DNA of 64,000 bases from JAHEAO01 sp942492375 (lineage in GTDB: Bacteria; Pseudomonadota; Alphaproteobacteria; Rhodobacterales; Rhodobacteraceae), in contig CALOEL010000010.1 in the NCBI GenBank assembly GCA_942492375.1, positions 62,001 through 126,000 on the forward strand, in the 5' to 3' direction. Under the pieces are notes generated by a model, which was given only the letters and a program-made list of their open reading frames with translations, made no database searches and had not been told where the DNA came from. Both the position numbers and the translations under genes were made by a program. Positions 54,245 to 63,063 of the stretch are shown piece after piece (the first letter of the stretch is position 1; the number at the start of each line of letters is the position of its first letter).

Positions 54245-54952
54245 ATGTTACAGACCAATCAGTATTACGACACCGGCATTCTGCCCGATCCGCTGCCCCA
54301 GCTTCTGGGGCTGCTCCTGCTATTGGCCGCGTTGGGCTGGTTCGGCCTGCGCCCGATCCTCAGATCCCGGCGATACCAGACCGGCCATCCGGAGCGTCCG
54401 GCCACGGTTCGGCAGCATCGCACGGGTTACCATCCGCAAGCCGCGCGCCTCGACGCATCTCGGCTGCCGGACCCGCCACGTTCCGATCTTGCCGATCCCA
54501 AGGTCCAGATGGAGGCCATCGCCCGCGTCGACTTCAAGACGCAGCCGCTTCTCAACGCCTCCGAAGCACGCCTGCTTCCAGTGCTCGAGAAAGCGGTGCG
54601 CGACTTCGGCTCGGGCCACCGCCTCATGGCACAGACCAGCCTGGGCGAGGTGATCCGCCCGGTGGCGACCTCGCCGGTCACCGGCGCGCTGCATGCGGCA
54701 TATGCCTCGATCAATTCCAAGCGGCTCGACTTCGCGGTGATCAACCGGTTTGGTCATATCGTGGCCGCGATCGAATACCAGGGCGCCGGCCATTACCAGA
54801 ACAATGCTTTCCTGCGCGACGCGGTCAAGCGAGAGGCGGTGCGCAAGGCCGGCATCCCCTATATCGAGGTCGCGGCCGATTTCGACGCCGCGGAAATCCG
54901 CGCGCGCCTCAGGCGCATCCTGACGCCGGTCAGCGATAAGGCACGACCATAA
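54245..54952 (+). CDS. DUF2726 domain protein, membrane-anchored
   Basis: The 235-residue protein has one N-terminal membrane helix ('LPQLLGLLLLLAALGWFGL', about 18-36) and a C-terminal DUF2726 domain ('PLLNASEARLLPVLEKAVRDFGSGHRLMAQTSLGEVI', 'SKRLDFAVINRFGHIVAAIEYQGAGHYQ', 'RDAVKREAVRKAGIPYIEV'). This domain has a restriction-endonuclease-like look ('DF...AIEYQG' followed by 'DAVKREAV'). Function unknown. It is divergent from fabG and upstream of guaA. Confidence 0.8.
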   Translation: MLQTNQYYDTGILPDPLPQLLGLLLLLAALGWFGLRPILRSRRYQTGHPERPATVRQHRTGYHPQAARLDASRLPDPPRSDLADPKVQMEAIARVDFKTQPLLNASEARLLPVLEKAVRDFGSGHRLMAQTSLGEVIRPVATSPVTGALHAAYASINSKRLDFAVINRFGHIVAAIEYQGAGHYQNNAFLRDAVKREAVRKAGIPYIEVAADFDAAEIRARLRRILTPVSDKARP

Positions 54953-54997
54953 CCCGCCTCTTGCGCGGCTCACCGCTTGCGCCTATTCCCGCTGGCC

Positions 54998-56554
54998 ATG
55001 AGCACCCATGAACGCCTTCTGATCATCGACTTCGGCAGCCAGGTCACCCAGCTGATCGCGCGACGCCTGCGCGAATTGAACGTCTATTGCGAAATCCACC
55101 CCTTCCAGAACGTGACCGAGGCGTTCCTCAAGGACTTCCGGCCCCGGGCCGTCATCCTGTCGGGCGGGCCGGCTTCGGTGCGCGACGAAGGCGCGCCGCG
55201 CCCGCCGGCGCGGGTCTTCGAGCTTGGCGTGCCTGTGCTCGGCATCTGCTACGGCCAGCAGGTGATGATGCAGATGCTCGGCGGCCGCGTCGAGCGCGGC
55301 GACGGCACCGCCGAATTCGGCCGTGCCTATGTGACGCCCACGGCCGACCGCATCGACCTTCTGACCGGCTGGTTCCTCGAAGCCCGCGAACCGGTCTGGA
55401 TGAGCCATGGTGACCATGTCGCGGCGCTGGCCCCCGGCTTCAAGGTCTACGCCACCTCCCCCGGCGCCCCCTTCGCGGTGACCGCCGATCTCGACCGGCG
55501 GTTCTTCGCGGTGCAGTTCCACCCCGAAGTGCATCACACCCCGAACGGCAAGACGCTGTACGAGAACTTCATCAAGCTCGCGGGCTTCTCCGGCGACTGG
55601 ACGATGGAGGCGTACCGCGACGAGGCGATCCGCCAGATCCGCGACCAGGTGGGCGATGCCAAAGTGATCTGCGGGCTCTCGGGCGGCGTCGACAGCTCGG
55701 TCGCCGCGGTGCTGATCCACGAGGCGATCGGCGACCAGCTGACCTGCGTCTTCGTCGATCACGGCCTGCTGCGCCAGAATGAGGCGCAGGAGGTCGTGAC
55801 GATGTTCCGCGACCATTACAACATGCCGCTGATCCATGCCGATGAAACCGAGCTGTTCCTCGGCGAACTCGACGGCGTCTCGGACCCCGAGACCAAGCGC
55901 AAGATCATCGGCCGGCTCTTCATCGACGTTTTCCAGAAACACGCGACCGAGGTCGGCGGCGCCGAATTTCTGGCCCAGGGCACGCTTTATCCTGACGTGA
56001 TCGAAAGCGTCAGCTTCGCCGGCGGTCCCTCGGTGACGATCAAGTCGCACCACAATGTCGGCGGCCTGCCCGAAAAGATGGGGCTGAAACTCGTCGAACC
56101 CCTTCGCGAGCTGTTCAAGGACGAGGTCCGCGCGCTCGGCCAAGAGCTTGGCCTGCCCGCCAGCTTCATCGGCCGCCACCCCTTCCCCGGCCCCGGCCTC
56201 GCGATCCGCTGCCCCGGCGAGATCACCCGCGAGAAACTCGAAATCCTTCGCAAGGCGGATGCTGTCTATATCGACCAGATCCGCAAGCACGGGCTCTATG
56301 ACGAGATCTGGCAGGCCTTCGTCGCGATCCTGCCGGTCCGGACCGTCGGCGTGATGGGCGACGGACGCACCTATGATTTCGCCTGCGCGCTCCGCGCGGT
56401 CACCTCGGTCGACGGCATGACCGCCGACTACTATCCGTTCAGCCACGACTTCCTGGGCGAAACCGCGACCCGGATCATCAACGAGGTCAAGGGCATCAAC
56501 CGCGTCACCTATGACGTGACATCGAAACCCCCCGGCACGATCGAGTGGGAATAG
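54998..56554 (+). CDS. guaA: GMP synthase (glutamine-hydrolysing)
   Basis: The 518-residue enzyme has an N-terminal class I amidotransferase domain ('LLIIDFGSQVTQLIARRLRE', nucleophile Cys in 'VLGICYGQQVMMQMLGG', 'VQFHPEVHHTP') and an ATP-pyrophosphatase domain with the P-loop 'CGLSGGVDSSVAAVL'. A dimerisation domain ('RHPFPGPGLAIRCPGEI', 'TSKPPGTIEWE' end) follows. It converts XMP to GMP. ATG 54998 starts the conserved region; an upstream TTG is unlikely. Confidence 0.98.
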   Translation: MSTHERLLIIDFGSQVTQLIARRLRELNVYCEIHPFQNVTEAFLKDFRPRAVILSGGPASVRDEGAPRPPARVFELGVPVLGICYGQQVMMQMLGGRVERGDGTAEFGRAYVTPTADRIDLLTGWFLEAREPVWMSHGDHVAALAPGFKVYATSPGAPFAVTADLDRRFFAVQFHPEVHHTPNGKTLYENFIKLAGFSGDWTMEAYRDEAIRQIRDQVGDAKVICGLSGGVDSSVAAVLIHEAIGDQLTCVFVDHGLLRQNEAQEVVTMFRDHYNMPLIHADETELFLGELDGVSDPETKRKIIGRLFIDVFQKHATEVGGAEFLAQGTLYPDVIESVSFAGGPSVTIKSHHNVGGLPEKMGLKLVEPLRELFKDEVRALGQELGLPASFIGRHPFPGPGLAIRCPGEITREKLEILRKADAVYIDQIRKHGLYDEIWQAFVAILPVRTVGVMGDGRTYDFACALRAVTSVDGMTADYYPFSHDFLGETATRIINEVKGINRVTYDVTSKPPGTIEWE

Positions 56555-56558
56555 ATCC

Positions 56559-56846
56559 ATGCCGCGGGTGCATGTCACAGGATTTCTGACCTGCCGCTCG
56601 CTGGAGGAAAGCGACCGTGTCGCCGCCCTCTTGCCCGAACATATCCGGCTGAGCCGCGCCGAGCCGGGCTGCCTGACCTTCGAGGTTCTGCGTTCCGCCG
56701 CCGATCCCCGCTGCTTCGCGGTCAAGGAAAGCTTCCGCTCGCCGCAGGATTTCGACGCGCACCAGCTTCGCGTCCGGGACAGCGACTGGTGGCGCGCGAC
56801 GCAGCACATCCCCCGGAACTACCGGATAGGCGAGAACCCGGACTGA
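56559..56846 (+). CDS. Antibiotic biosynthesis monooxygenase (ABM) fold protein
   Basis: The 95-residue ferredoxin-like ABM-fold protein contains 'VTGFLTCRSLEESDRVAALLPEHIRLSRAEPGCLTFEVLRSAADPRCFAVKESFRSPQDFDAHQ'. The pattern of a Cys-Leu strand followed by 'F.v.E.f.s..df.aH' is that of small quinol-monooxygenase-type proteins. It starts 4 bp after guaA and is probably co-transcribed. Function not established. Confidence 0.8.
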   Translation: MPRVHVTGFLTCRSLEESDRVAALLPEHIRLSRAEPGCLTFEVLRSAADPRCFAVKESFRSPQDFDAHQLRVRDSDWWRATQHIPRNYRIGENPD

Positions 56847-56853
56847 AAGAAAA

Positions 56854-56879
56854 CACTCCGCCCGTGACCGGACGGAGTG
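56854..56879 (+). terminator. Possible terminator after guaA operon
   Basis: CACTCCG and CGGAGTG form a 7-bp stem with a 12-base loop shortly after the ABM gene stop. There is no convincing T-run, so confidence is modest. Confidence 0.4.
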
Positions 56880-56968
56880 CCTTCATCGTCTGCGATCATC
56901 GGCGTCCCCGCCTGTACCGCCCGGCCAAACTCTCCCATCAGGATTAACAATCCCTTTCATTGTCTTGC

Positions 56969-57038
56969 AAATATCCCCGCCGGAGGCGAAAAGTTCGCGA
57001 TCTTTCGCAGAAAGATCGCGCCTCCGGCGGGGATATTT
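56969..57038. repeat. Two inverted copies of the dispersed repeat enclosing an 11-bp hairpin
   Basis: The 20-bp arms AAATATCCCCGCCGGAGGCG (56969-56988) and CGCCTCCGGCGGGGATATTT (57019-57038) are perfectly complementary. Inside them CGCGATCTTTC (56996-57006) pairs with GAAAGATCGCG (57010-57020) around a three-base loop. The structure ends in TTTTT on the plus strand. It could act as a terminator for the upstream unit, or be a palindromic mobile repeat. Confidence 0.9.
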
Positions 57039-57061
57039 TTGAGACAATGAAGGGCAAGGCG

Positions 57062-57973
57062 ATGGCATCCCGACCCATGACAGCGCCGGCCGAAAACAAC
57101 CCGCTCGGTGCCGCGCTCTGGATGATCGGCGCGATCCTGTCGTTCACCTCGATGGCCGTGGCCGGGCGCGCGGTGTCCTTCGAGCTCGATACGTTCGAGA
57201 TCATGATGTACCGCTCGTTCATCGGGATCGGCGTGGTGCTGGCCGTGGTCGCGGCGACCCGGCGCGGCCGCGAGATCACACGGCGCAGCCTGGGGCTGCA
57301 CCTGGTGCGAAATCTCACCCATTTTGCCGGGCAGAACCTCTGGTTCTACGCCATCGCCGTGATCCCGCTGGCACAGGTCTTCGCGCTGGAATTCACCATG
57401 CCGATCTGGGTGATGTTCCTCGCCGTTCCGGTGCTCGGAGAGGCGTTGACCCGGGTCAGGCTGCTGGCCGCTCTGGTCGGCTTTGCCGGGATCCTTCTCG
57501 TCACCCGTCCCTGGGCCAGCGGGTTGAGCCCCGGCATCATCACCGCGGCCCTGGCCGCCGTCGGGTTCGCCGGATCGGCGGTGTTCACCCGGCTGCTGAC
57601 CCGCACCGAAACCATTCTCTGCATCCTGTTCTGGCTGACCCTGATGCAAGCCGCATTCGGTATCGTCTGCGCAGGTTACGATGCCGATATCGCAATGCCC
57701 TCGGCGCGATCCTGGCCCTGGATCGTCATGATCGGCCTTGCCGGTCTGATCGCGCATTTCTGCCTGACGCGGGCGCTGTCCATGGCGCCGGCGGCGGTCG
57801 TCACGCCGATGGATTTCGCCCGCCTGCCGATCGTCGCCGTCGTCGGCGCCGCGTTCTACGGCGAGTCCCTGCACCCCCTGACCTTTCTGGGCGCGGCGCT
57901 GATCTTCGGGGCGAATTACGCCAATCTACTCGCCGAAACGCGACATAGACGCCACAACCCTGGGAATAATTGA
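57062..57973 (+). CDS. DMT-superfamily (EamA) transporter
   Basis: The roughly 303-residue protein has ten membrane helices in two EamA repeats ('ALWMIGAILSFTSMAVAGRAVSFELDTFEIMMYRSFIGIGVV', 'LAQVFALEFTMPIWVMFLAVPVLGEALT', 'PMDFARLPIVAVVGAAFYGESLHPLTFLGAALIFGANYANL'). Substrate unknown. The start is uncertain: ATG 57047 lies right at the edge of the palindromic repeat, so ATG 57062 with AAGG upstream is preferred. Confidence 0.85.
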   Translation: MASRPMTAPAENNPLGAALWMIGAILSFTSMAVAGRAVSFELDTFEIMMYRSFIGIGVVLAVVAATRRGREITRRSLGLHLVRNLTHFAGQNLWFYAIAVIPLAQVFALEFTMPIWVMFLAVPVLGEALTRVRLLAALVGFAGILLVTRPWASGLSPGIITAALAAVGFAGSAVFTRLLTRTETILCILFWLTLMQAAFGIVCAGYDADIAMPSARSWPWIVMIGLAGLIAHFCLTRALSMAPAAVVTPMDFARLPIVAVVGAAFYGESLHPLTFLGAALIFGANYANLLAETRHRRHNPGNN

Positions 57974-58083
57974 CGAATAGGTGCCATGAGTCCGCGGTTA
58001 CGCTGCGTAGCCGTTGCCCGGTTTCCCTCGCTCATGCAAATTCATTGGCACAACCATAACAACTTCTCAGCGGGGATCAGCCC

Positions 58084-59190
58084 ATGAAATACATTGTAGC
58101 AGCCTCGGCGATCGGCGCTGCAGCAGCAACAGCCGCGAATGCGGGTGCAATCGATCGTTCGGGCCAGACCCTGAACATCATTTTCGAACCCGGCAACTAC
58201 GCCGAGCTGTCCTACGGGATCGTCAAGCCCGACGTCAGCGGCGACCAGCTTCTGCCGCTGGGACCCTTCGGCGCCGTTGGCGCGAATTCGGGCGACATGG
58301 CCGGCGACTACGACACGTTCGGTTTCGGCGTGAAGGTCGCGATCAACGACAAGGTCGACATGGCGCTGTTCCTTGACGAGCCGATCGGGGCCAGCGTCAA
58401 CTACGCCGCCGGCACCGGCTATGCCTATTCCGGGTCCACCGCCACGCTGGACAATACCGCGCTGAACCTCGTGATGCGCTACAAGATCGACAACAATTTC
58501 AGCATCGTCGGCGGCGTGCGCAGCAGCTCGCTCAGCGGCGAGGTCGCGCTGTTCAATGGCTACACGCTCGATGCGAGCCAGGACGTGCGCTACGGCTACA
58601 TGCTGGGCGCGGCCTACGAGCGGCCCGAGATCGGCCTGCGCGTGGCGCTGACCTACAATTCCGCGATCGACCACACGCTCGCGTCGACCGAGGTCGGTGT
58701 CTTCCCCGACGATCTGGAAGTCACGATCCCGCAATCGATCAACCTCGATGCCCAGACCGGCATCGCAGAGGACACGTTGCTGTTCGGCTCGATCCGCTGG
58801 GTCGACTGGACCGAGTTCGAGATCGCGCCGACCTTCTACGTCGCGAATTTCGGCGGGCCGCTGGTGTTCTATGAAGATGACGTCATCACCTACACTCTGG
58901 GTGTCGGCCGCCGCTTCAGCGACAACTGGTCGGGATCCTTCTCGCTTGGCTACGAGGCTCAGAACGACAACCTGACCGGGAACCTCGGCCCGACCGACGG
59001 CGTGAAATTCGCGGCGATCGGCCTGAAATACACGATCGAACAGGTCGAGATCTCGGGCGGCATCCGCTACTTCATGCTGGGCGATGCGCAAACCCGTGCC
59101 CCGGCACCCTATCCCGATGGAACGCCGTTCGGCGATTTCACCGACAATGACGGCTATGCCGTGGGTCTGAAGGTCGCCTACCGCTTCTAG
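58084..59190 (+). CDS. FadL/OmpP1-type outer-membrane transport protein
   Basis: The 368-residue protein has a signal peptide ('KYIVAASAIGAAAATAANA') and a long beta-barrel with alternating hydrophobic strands. It ends in 'GLKVAYRF' with the terminal Phe expected of outer-membrane proteins. 'GAIDRSGQTLNIIFEPGNYAELSYGIVKP' fits the FadL N-terminal hatch region. It would move hydrophobic substrates across the outer membrane. It is followed by a strong terminator. Confidence 0.87.
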   Translation: MKYIVAASAIGAAAATAANAGAIDRSGQTLNIIFEPGNYAELSYGIVKPDVSGDQLLPLGPFGAVGANSGDMAGDYDTFGFGVKVAINDKVDMALFLDEPIGASVNYAAGTGYAYSGSTATLDNTALNLVMRYKIDNNFSIVGGVRSSSLSGEVALFNGYTLDASQDVRYGYMLGAAYERPEIGLRVALTYNSAIDHTLASTEVGVFPDDLEVTIPQSINLDAQTGIAEDTLLFGSIRWVDWTEFEIAPTFYVANFGGPLVFYEDDVITYTLGVGRRFSDNWSGSFSLGYEAQNDNLTGNLGPTDGVKFAAIGLKYTIEQVEISGGIRYFMLGDAQTRAPAPYPDGTPFGDFTDNDGYAVGLKVAYRF

Positions 59191-59212
59191 ACCCTGTCAT
59201 ACTCATGACCGG

Positions 59213-59240
59213 AAACCCCGCCTTCGGGCGGGGTTTTTTT
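59213..59240 (+). terminator. Strong rho-independent terminator
   Basis: AAACCCCGCC-TTCG-GGCGGGGTTT forms a perfect 10-bp stem with a stable TTCG tetraloop and runs into further T residues. It lies 23 bp after the FadL-like stop codon. Confidence 0.97.
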
Positions 59241-59291
59241 GTCGCATCTTCCGGGTCGCGCGCACCGCTTCCGGCTGCTAGGGCTCTGACG

Positions 59292-60194
59292 ATGACACCT
59301 CAAGCGACCATATCCGCCCGCGCCTGGGTCGAGCTACTGCTCCTGTCCCTGCTCTGGGGCGGGTCTTTTCTGTCGATCTCGGTGGCGCTTCGCGAATTCG
59401 GCGTCTTCACCGTCGTCGCGATCCGGGTACTCGGCGCCGCGGCCGTGCTTTGGGCCTATGTGCTGATCCGCGGTCTGCCGCTGCCGCGCGGTCGCATCTG
59501 GGTGGCTTTCCTGGTCATGGGACTTCTGAACAACGTGATTCCCTTCAGCCTGATCGTCTGGGGTCAGCAGAACATCGCCTCCGGCCTCGCGTCGATCATC
59601 AATGCCTCGACCGCCATCTTCGGCGTGCTGGTCGCCGCCGCCGTCTTTGCCGACGAACGGCTGACGCCGCGCAAGGCGATCGGCGTGAGCCTGGGCTTTC
59701 TTGGCGTCGTGACGGCGATCGGCCTGTCCTCGCTGCAATCACTTGATCTCAGGTCGCTCTCGCAGCTTGCGATCGTCGGTTCGTCGATCAGCTATGCCTT
59801 TGCCGGAGCGTTTGCCCGCAGCGCCTTCAAGGGAGTCGCGCCACCGGTGACGGCAGCCGCGATGACGACCTGCTCCGCAGCGTTCATGGTGCCGGTCGCG
59901 CTGACCCTCGAAGGAATTCCGTCGCTACCACAAGCCTCCGGGACATGGGCGGCGCTTGGCTATCTCGCGGTGATGGCGACCGCGGCAGCCTATCTGCTCT
60001 ATTACCGTGTGCTGGCGGTCGCGGGTTCGGGCAACCTGATGCTGGTCACGCTGCTGGTCGCGCCTGTCGCGATCGCCCTGGGCTCGATCGTACTGGGCGA
60101 GGATCTGCGGCCTCAGGCCTATGCCGGGTTCGCGCTGCTGGCGGTTGGCCTGGTGATACTGGACGGCCGCCTGCTGCGCGCACCGGCCTACTAG
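59292..60194 (+). CDS. DMT-superfamily (EamA) transporter
   Basis: The 300-residue protein has ten membrane helices ('WVELLLLSLLWGGSFLSISVALREFGVFTVVAIRVLGAAAVL', 'NNVIPFSLIVWGQQNIASGLASIINASTAIFGVLVAAAVFADERLTPRKAIGVSLGFLGV', 'LVTLLVAPVAIALGSIVLGEDL'). Substrate unknown. ATG 59292 is chosen since the frame upstream overlaps the terminator. It is a distant paralogue of the transporter at 57062. Confidence 0.88.
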   Translation: MTPQATISARAWVELLLLSLLWGGSFLSISVALREFGVFTVVAIRVLGAAAVLWAYVLIRGLPLPRGRIWVAFLVMGLLNNVIPFSLIVWGQQNIASGLASIINASTAIFGVLVAAAVFADERLTPRKAIGVSLGFLGVVTAIGLSSLQSLDLRSLSQLAIVGSSISYAFAGAFARSAFKGVAPPVTAAAMTTCSAAFMVPVALTLEGIPSLPQASGTWAALGYLAVMATAAAYLLYYRVLAVAGSGNLMLVTLLVAPVAIALGSIVLGEDLRPQAYAGFALLAVGLVILDGRLLRAPAY

Positions 60195-60262
60195 AAATTT
60201 TTCCCTACCGCCCGGTTACGCCAGCCGCTACCAAGTGACGGGGACGAGGGCAGGACCAGGTG

Positions 60263-61126
60263 ATGATCTACGAAACGGCAAAAGACTGGCACCGGGCCAA
60301 GCACAAGCGCGTGCTGTTGTTCGGAATGTCGGGACTGGGCAAGACCCATGTCTCCAACATGCTGCGCGACGCCGGCAACTGGTTCCACTACTCGGTCGAT
60401 TACCGGATCGGCACCCGCTATATGGGCGAACATATCGCCGATAATTTCAAGCGCGAGGCGATGAAAAACCCGTTCCTGCGCGATCTCCTGCGCTCGGATT
60501 CGATCTATGTCGGGTCCAACATCACCTTCAACAACCTCGCGCCCCTCTCGACCTATCTCGGCAAACCCGGCGATCCCGCGAAGGGCGGCCTGCCCTTCGC
60601 CGAATACCAGCGCCGGCAGGGCCAGCACCATCTGGCAGAGGTCGCGGCGCTATTGGACACCGTGCCCTTCATCGACCGGGCGATGGACCTTTACGGCTAC
60701 GACCATTTCGTCTGCGACAGCGGCGGCTCGATCTGCGAGGTGGTGGAGCCGGGAAATCCCGACGATCCGGTGATGCGCGCCCTGTCGGACAACCTGCTTC
60801 TGGTCTGGATCAAGGGCACCGACGCCCATACCGAACAGCTGATCCGCCGCTTCGACAAGGCGCCGAAGCCGATGTGCTACCAGCACGAGTTCCTGGAACA
60901 GGCCTGGGCGGAATATCTGCGCGCAAACAATGTGTCGGAAGACGATGTTGATCCGGATGACTTCGTTCGCCGGGCCTATGTCCAGGCGCTCGACCACCGC
61001 CAGCCACGCTATGCCGCGATGGCGGATTGGGGCGTCACCGTGCAGGCCGAGGACGTGGCGAGGGTCGCGACGCCGGCGCAGTTCGACGCGCTGATCGCCG
61101 CCGCCCTTGAGAACCGCATGGCCTAG
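60263..61126 (+). CDS. P-loop ATPase of unknown function, upstream of metA
   Basis: The 287-residue protein begins 'MIYETAKDWHRAKHKRVLLFGMSGLGKTHVSNMLRDAGNWFHYSVDYRIGTRYMG', with Walker A 'GMSGLGKT' (residues 21-28). Later segments include 'VGSNITFNNLAPLSTYLGKPGDPAKGGLPFAEYQRRQGQHH' and 'YDHFVCDSGGSICEVVEP' (a Walker-B-like Asp). No named domain is recognised beyond the nucleoside-kinase-like P-loop. A GTG one codon upstream is possible. It precedes metA by 38 bp and is probably in the same transcript. Confidence 0.75.
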   Translation: MIYETAKDWHRAKHKRVLLFGMSGLGKTHVSNMLRDAGNWFHYSVDYRIGTRYMGEHIADNFKREAMKNPFLRDLLRSDSIYVGSNITFNNLAPLSTYLGKPGDPAKGGLPFAEYQRRQGQHHLAEVAALLDTVPFIDRAMDLYGYDHFVCDSGGSICEVVEPGNPDDPVMRALSDNLLLVWIKGTDAHTEQLIRRFDKAPKPMCYQHEFLEQAWAEYLRANNVSEDDVDPDDFVRRAYVQALDHRQPRYAAMADWGVTVQAEDVARVATPAQFDALIAAALENRMA

Positions 61127-61164
61127 GGCTATGTCACCCCATTCCTGACCCAGAGTCCCGAGCA

Positions 61165-62082
61165 ATGCCGATCACCCTGCCCGAAAACCTTCCCGCCTTC
61201 GACGTGCTGACGCGCGAGGGTGTGAACGTGATGTCGGAATCCCGCGCTGCGCGGCAGGATATCCGGCCGCTTCACATCGGGCTCTTGAACCTGATGCCGA
61301 AGAAGATCCAGACCGAGAACCAGTTCGCCCGGCTGATCGGTGCGACGCCGCTGCAGATCGAGCTGAGCCTGATCCGGATGAGCGAGCACCAGACCAAGAC
61401 CACCGCCGCCGAGCATATGGAAGAGTTCTACCGTCCCTTCCAGGAGGTGAGGAACGAGAAGTTCGACGGGCTGATCATCACCGGCGCGCCGATCGAGCAT
61501 CTGCCTTTCGAAGAGGTAACCTACTGGGACGAACTTCTGGAGGTGATGGATTGGACCCAGTCCAACGTGCATTCCACCTTCGGCGTCTGCTGGGGCGGCA
61601 TGGCGATGGCCTATCATTTCCACGGCCTTCCGAAGCACATGCTGCCGCACAAGGCGTTTGGCTGCTTCAGGCACCAGAACATGGCCCCCGCCTCGCCCTA
61701 TCTGCGCGGCTTCTCGGACGATTGCGTGATCCCGGTCAGCCGCTGGACCGAGGTGCGGCAGGACGAGATCGACGCGATACCCGAGCTTTCGACGCTTCTG
61801 GGTTCGGAAGAGGTCGGGCCCTGCCTGGTCGAGGATACCGATCACCGGGCGCTCTATATCTTCAATCATTTCGAGTATGACAGCGGCACTCTGAAAGAGG
61901 AATACGATCGCGACGTGGCCAGCGGCACGCCGATCAACGTGCCGCTCAACTATTATCCGAACGACGATCCCTCGCTGACGCCGCAGAACCGCTGGCGCAG
62001 CCATGGCCATCTGCTCTACGGCAACTGGATCAACGAGATCTACCAGTCAACGCCTTACGACCTTCATGAAATTGGCCGCTAG
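61165..62082 (+). CDS. metA: Homoserine O-acyltransferase MetA, acetyl-CoA type by residue 111
   Basis: The 305-residue enzyme has the MetA fold: 'LHIGLLNLMPKKIQTENQFARLIGATPLQIELSLI' near residue 37, nucleophile Cys142 in 'TFGVCWGGMAMAYHF', and His and Glu of the triad further on. Residue 111, in 'ITGAPIEHLPFEEVTYWDEL', is Glu. In studied homologues Glu111 favours acetyl-CoA and Gly111 (E. coli) succinyl-CoA, so I predict homoserine O-acetyltransferase activity. This is the first committed step of methionine synthesis. Its end overlaps the lipoprotein hydrolase start by 17 bp. Confidence 0.94.
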   Translation: MPITLPENLPAFDVLTREGVNVMSESRAARQDIRPLHIGLLNLMPKKIQTENQFARLIGATPLQIELSLIRMSEHQTKTTAAEHMEEFYRPFQEVRNEKFDGLIITGAPIEHLPFEEVTYWDELLEVMDWTQSNVHSTFGVCWGGMAMAYHFHGLPKHMLPHKAFGCFRHQNMAPASPYLRGFSDDCVIPVSRWTEVRQDEIDAIPELSTLLGSEEVGPCLVEDTDHRALYIFNHFEYDSGTLKEEYDRDVASGTPINVPLNYYPNDDPSLTPQNRWRSHGHLLYGNWINEIYQSTPYDLHEIGR

Positions 62083-63028
62083 CCTTCTCGTCCTTGCGGC
62101 GCTGCTGCTGACCGGCTGCGGCGTGACCGCATGGCGCGCGGCCGAGCGCGAAGCGGCCGCCGAGGCTAACTACCCGCCGGAGGGCCAGTTCGTGACGGTG
62201 GACGGTCTGCGCGTCCATGCCGTCGTCACCGGCGAAGGCCCCGACCTGGTGCTGATCCACGGTTCGTCCGGCAATACCCGCGATTTCACCTTTTCCTTTG
62301 TGGACCGGGTCAAGGACGATTACCGCGTGATCGTACTCGACCGACCCGGACTGGGATATTCCGACCGTCTGCCAAAGGGTTCCGAGGGGATCTTCGCGCA
62401 AGCCGCGCATCTGTCCAAGGCTGCGGCACAGCTTGGCGCGGACAAGCCCATCGTGCTGGGCCAGTCGCTTGGCGGCGCCGTCGCGCTGGCTTGGGCGCTG
62501 GAACAGCCCGCAGCGGCGCTTGTCACCGTCTCCAGCCCCTCGCATCGCTGGCAGGGCGAGTTGCCGCTGCTCTACAAGGTCAATTCCTCGGATCTCGGCA
62601 GCGCCCTTGCCGTGCCGCTGATCACCGCCTGGGTGCCCTACGACTATGTCGAGGGCCAGATCGCCGAGGTCTTCGACCCGCAGGACATGCCGGCGGGCTA
62701 TGCGGATTACATCGCCGCCCCGCTGACCATGCGCCGCGAAAGCCTGCGCGCCAATGCGGCGCAGCGCGCCGGGCTGAAGGCCGAGATCACCGAGATGCAG
62801 ACCCGCTACGGCGAGCTGACGCTGCCCTTCGAACTCGTCCACGGTGATGCCGATGATACCGTGGGCTACAGCATCCACGCCGTTCCGATGGCCTCGGACG
62901 CGCCCACAGTGAACATCACCCGCCTGCCGGGGATCGGCCACATGCCGCATCACGTCGCGCCAGAGGCCGTGGTGGCCGCGATCGACCGCGCCGCCGCCCG
63001 CGCCGGATTGCGCGGGGACGGCAAATAG
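62066..63028 (+). CDS. Lipoprotein alpha/beta hydrolase
   Basis: The 320-residue protein has a lipobox signal ('MKLAASLLVLAALLLTGCG', Cys at about residue 18). An alpha/beta hydrolase domain follows: oxyanion 'VLIHGSSGNTRDF', nucleophile elbow 'GQSLGGA' and the catalytic His in 'GIGHMPHH' near the C-terminus. It should be membrane-anchored in the periplasm. Substrate unknown. It overlaps metA by 17 bp with only a weak ribosome-binding site, so translation may be coupled. Confidence 0.86.
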   Translation: MKLAASLLVLAALLLTGCGVTAWRAAEREAAAEANYPPEGQFVTVDGLRVHAVVTGEGPDLVLIHGSSGNTRDFTFSFVDRVKDDYRVIVLDRPGLGYSDRLPKGSEGIFAQAAHLSKAAAQLGADKPIVLGQSLGGAVALAWALEQPAAALVTVSSPSHRWQGELPLLYKVNSSDLGSALAVPLITAWVPYDYVEGQIAEVFDPQDMPAGYADYIAAPLTMRRESLRANAAQRAGLKAEITEMQTRYGELTLPFELVHGDADDTVGYSIHAVPMASDAPTVNITRLPGIGHMPHHVAPEAVVAAIDRAAARAGLRGDGK

Positions 63029-63063
63029 CCATACTGGCCGGAAAACCGCGGAAAGGTTGCCGA

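Noticed and set aside
54983..56809. 608-codon minus-strand open frame
   Set aside because: It is antisense to guaA. The translation is Asp/Arg/His-rich with no domain, while the plus strand encodes complete GMP synthase motifs.
60195..60262. SAM riboswitch upstream of the metA transcript
   Set aside because: I looked for SAM-II and SAM/SAH-like conserved stems before the ATPase-metA unit and could not place them. The leader is only about 65 bp. A covariance-model search would be decisive.
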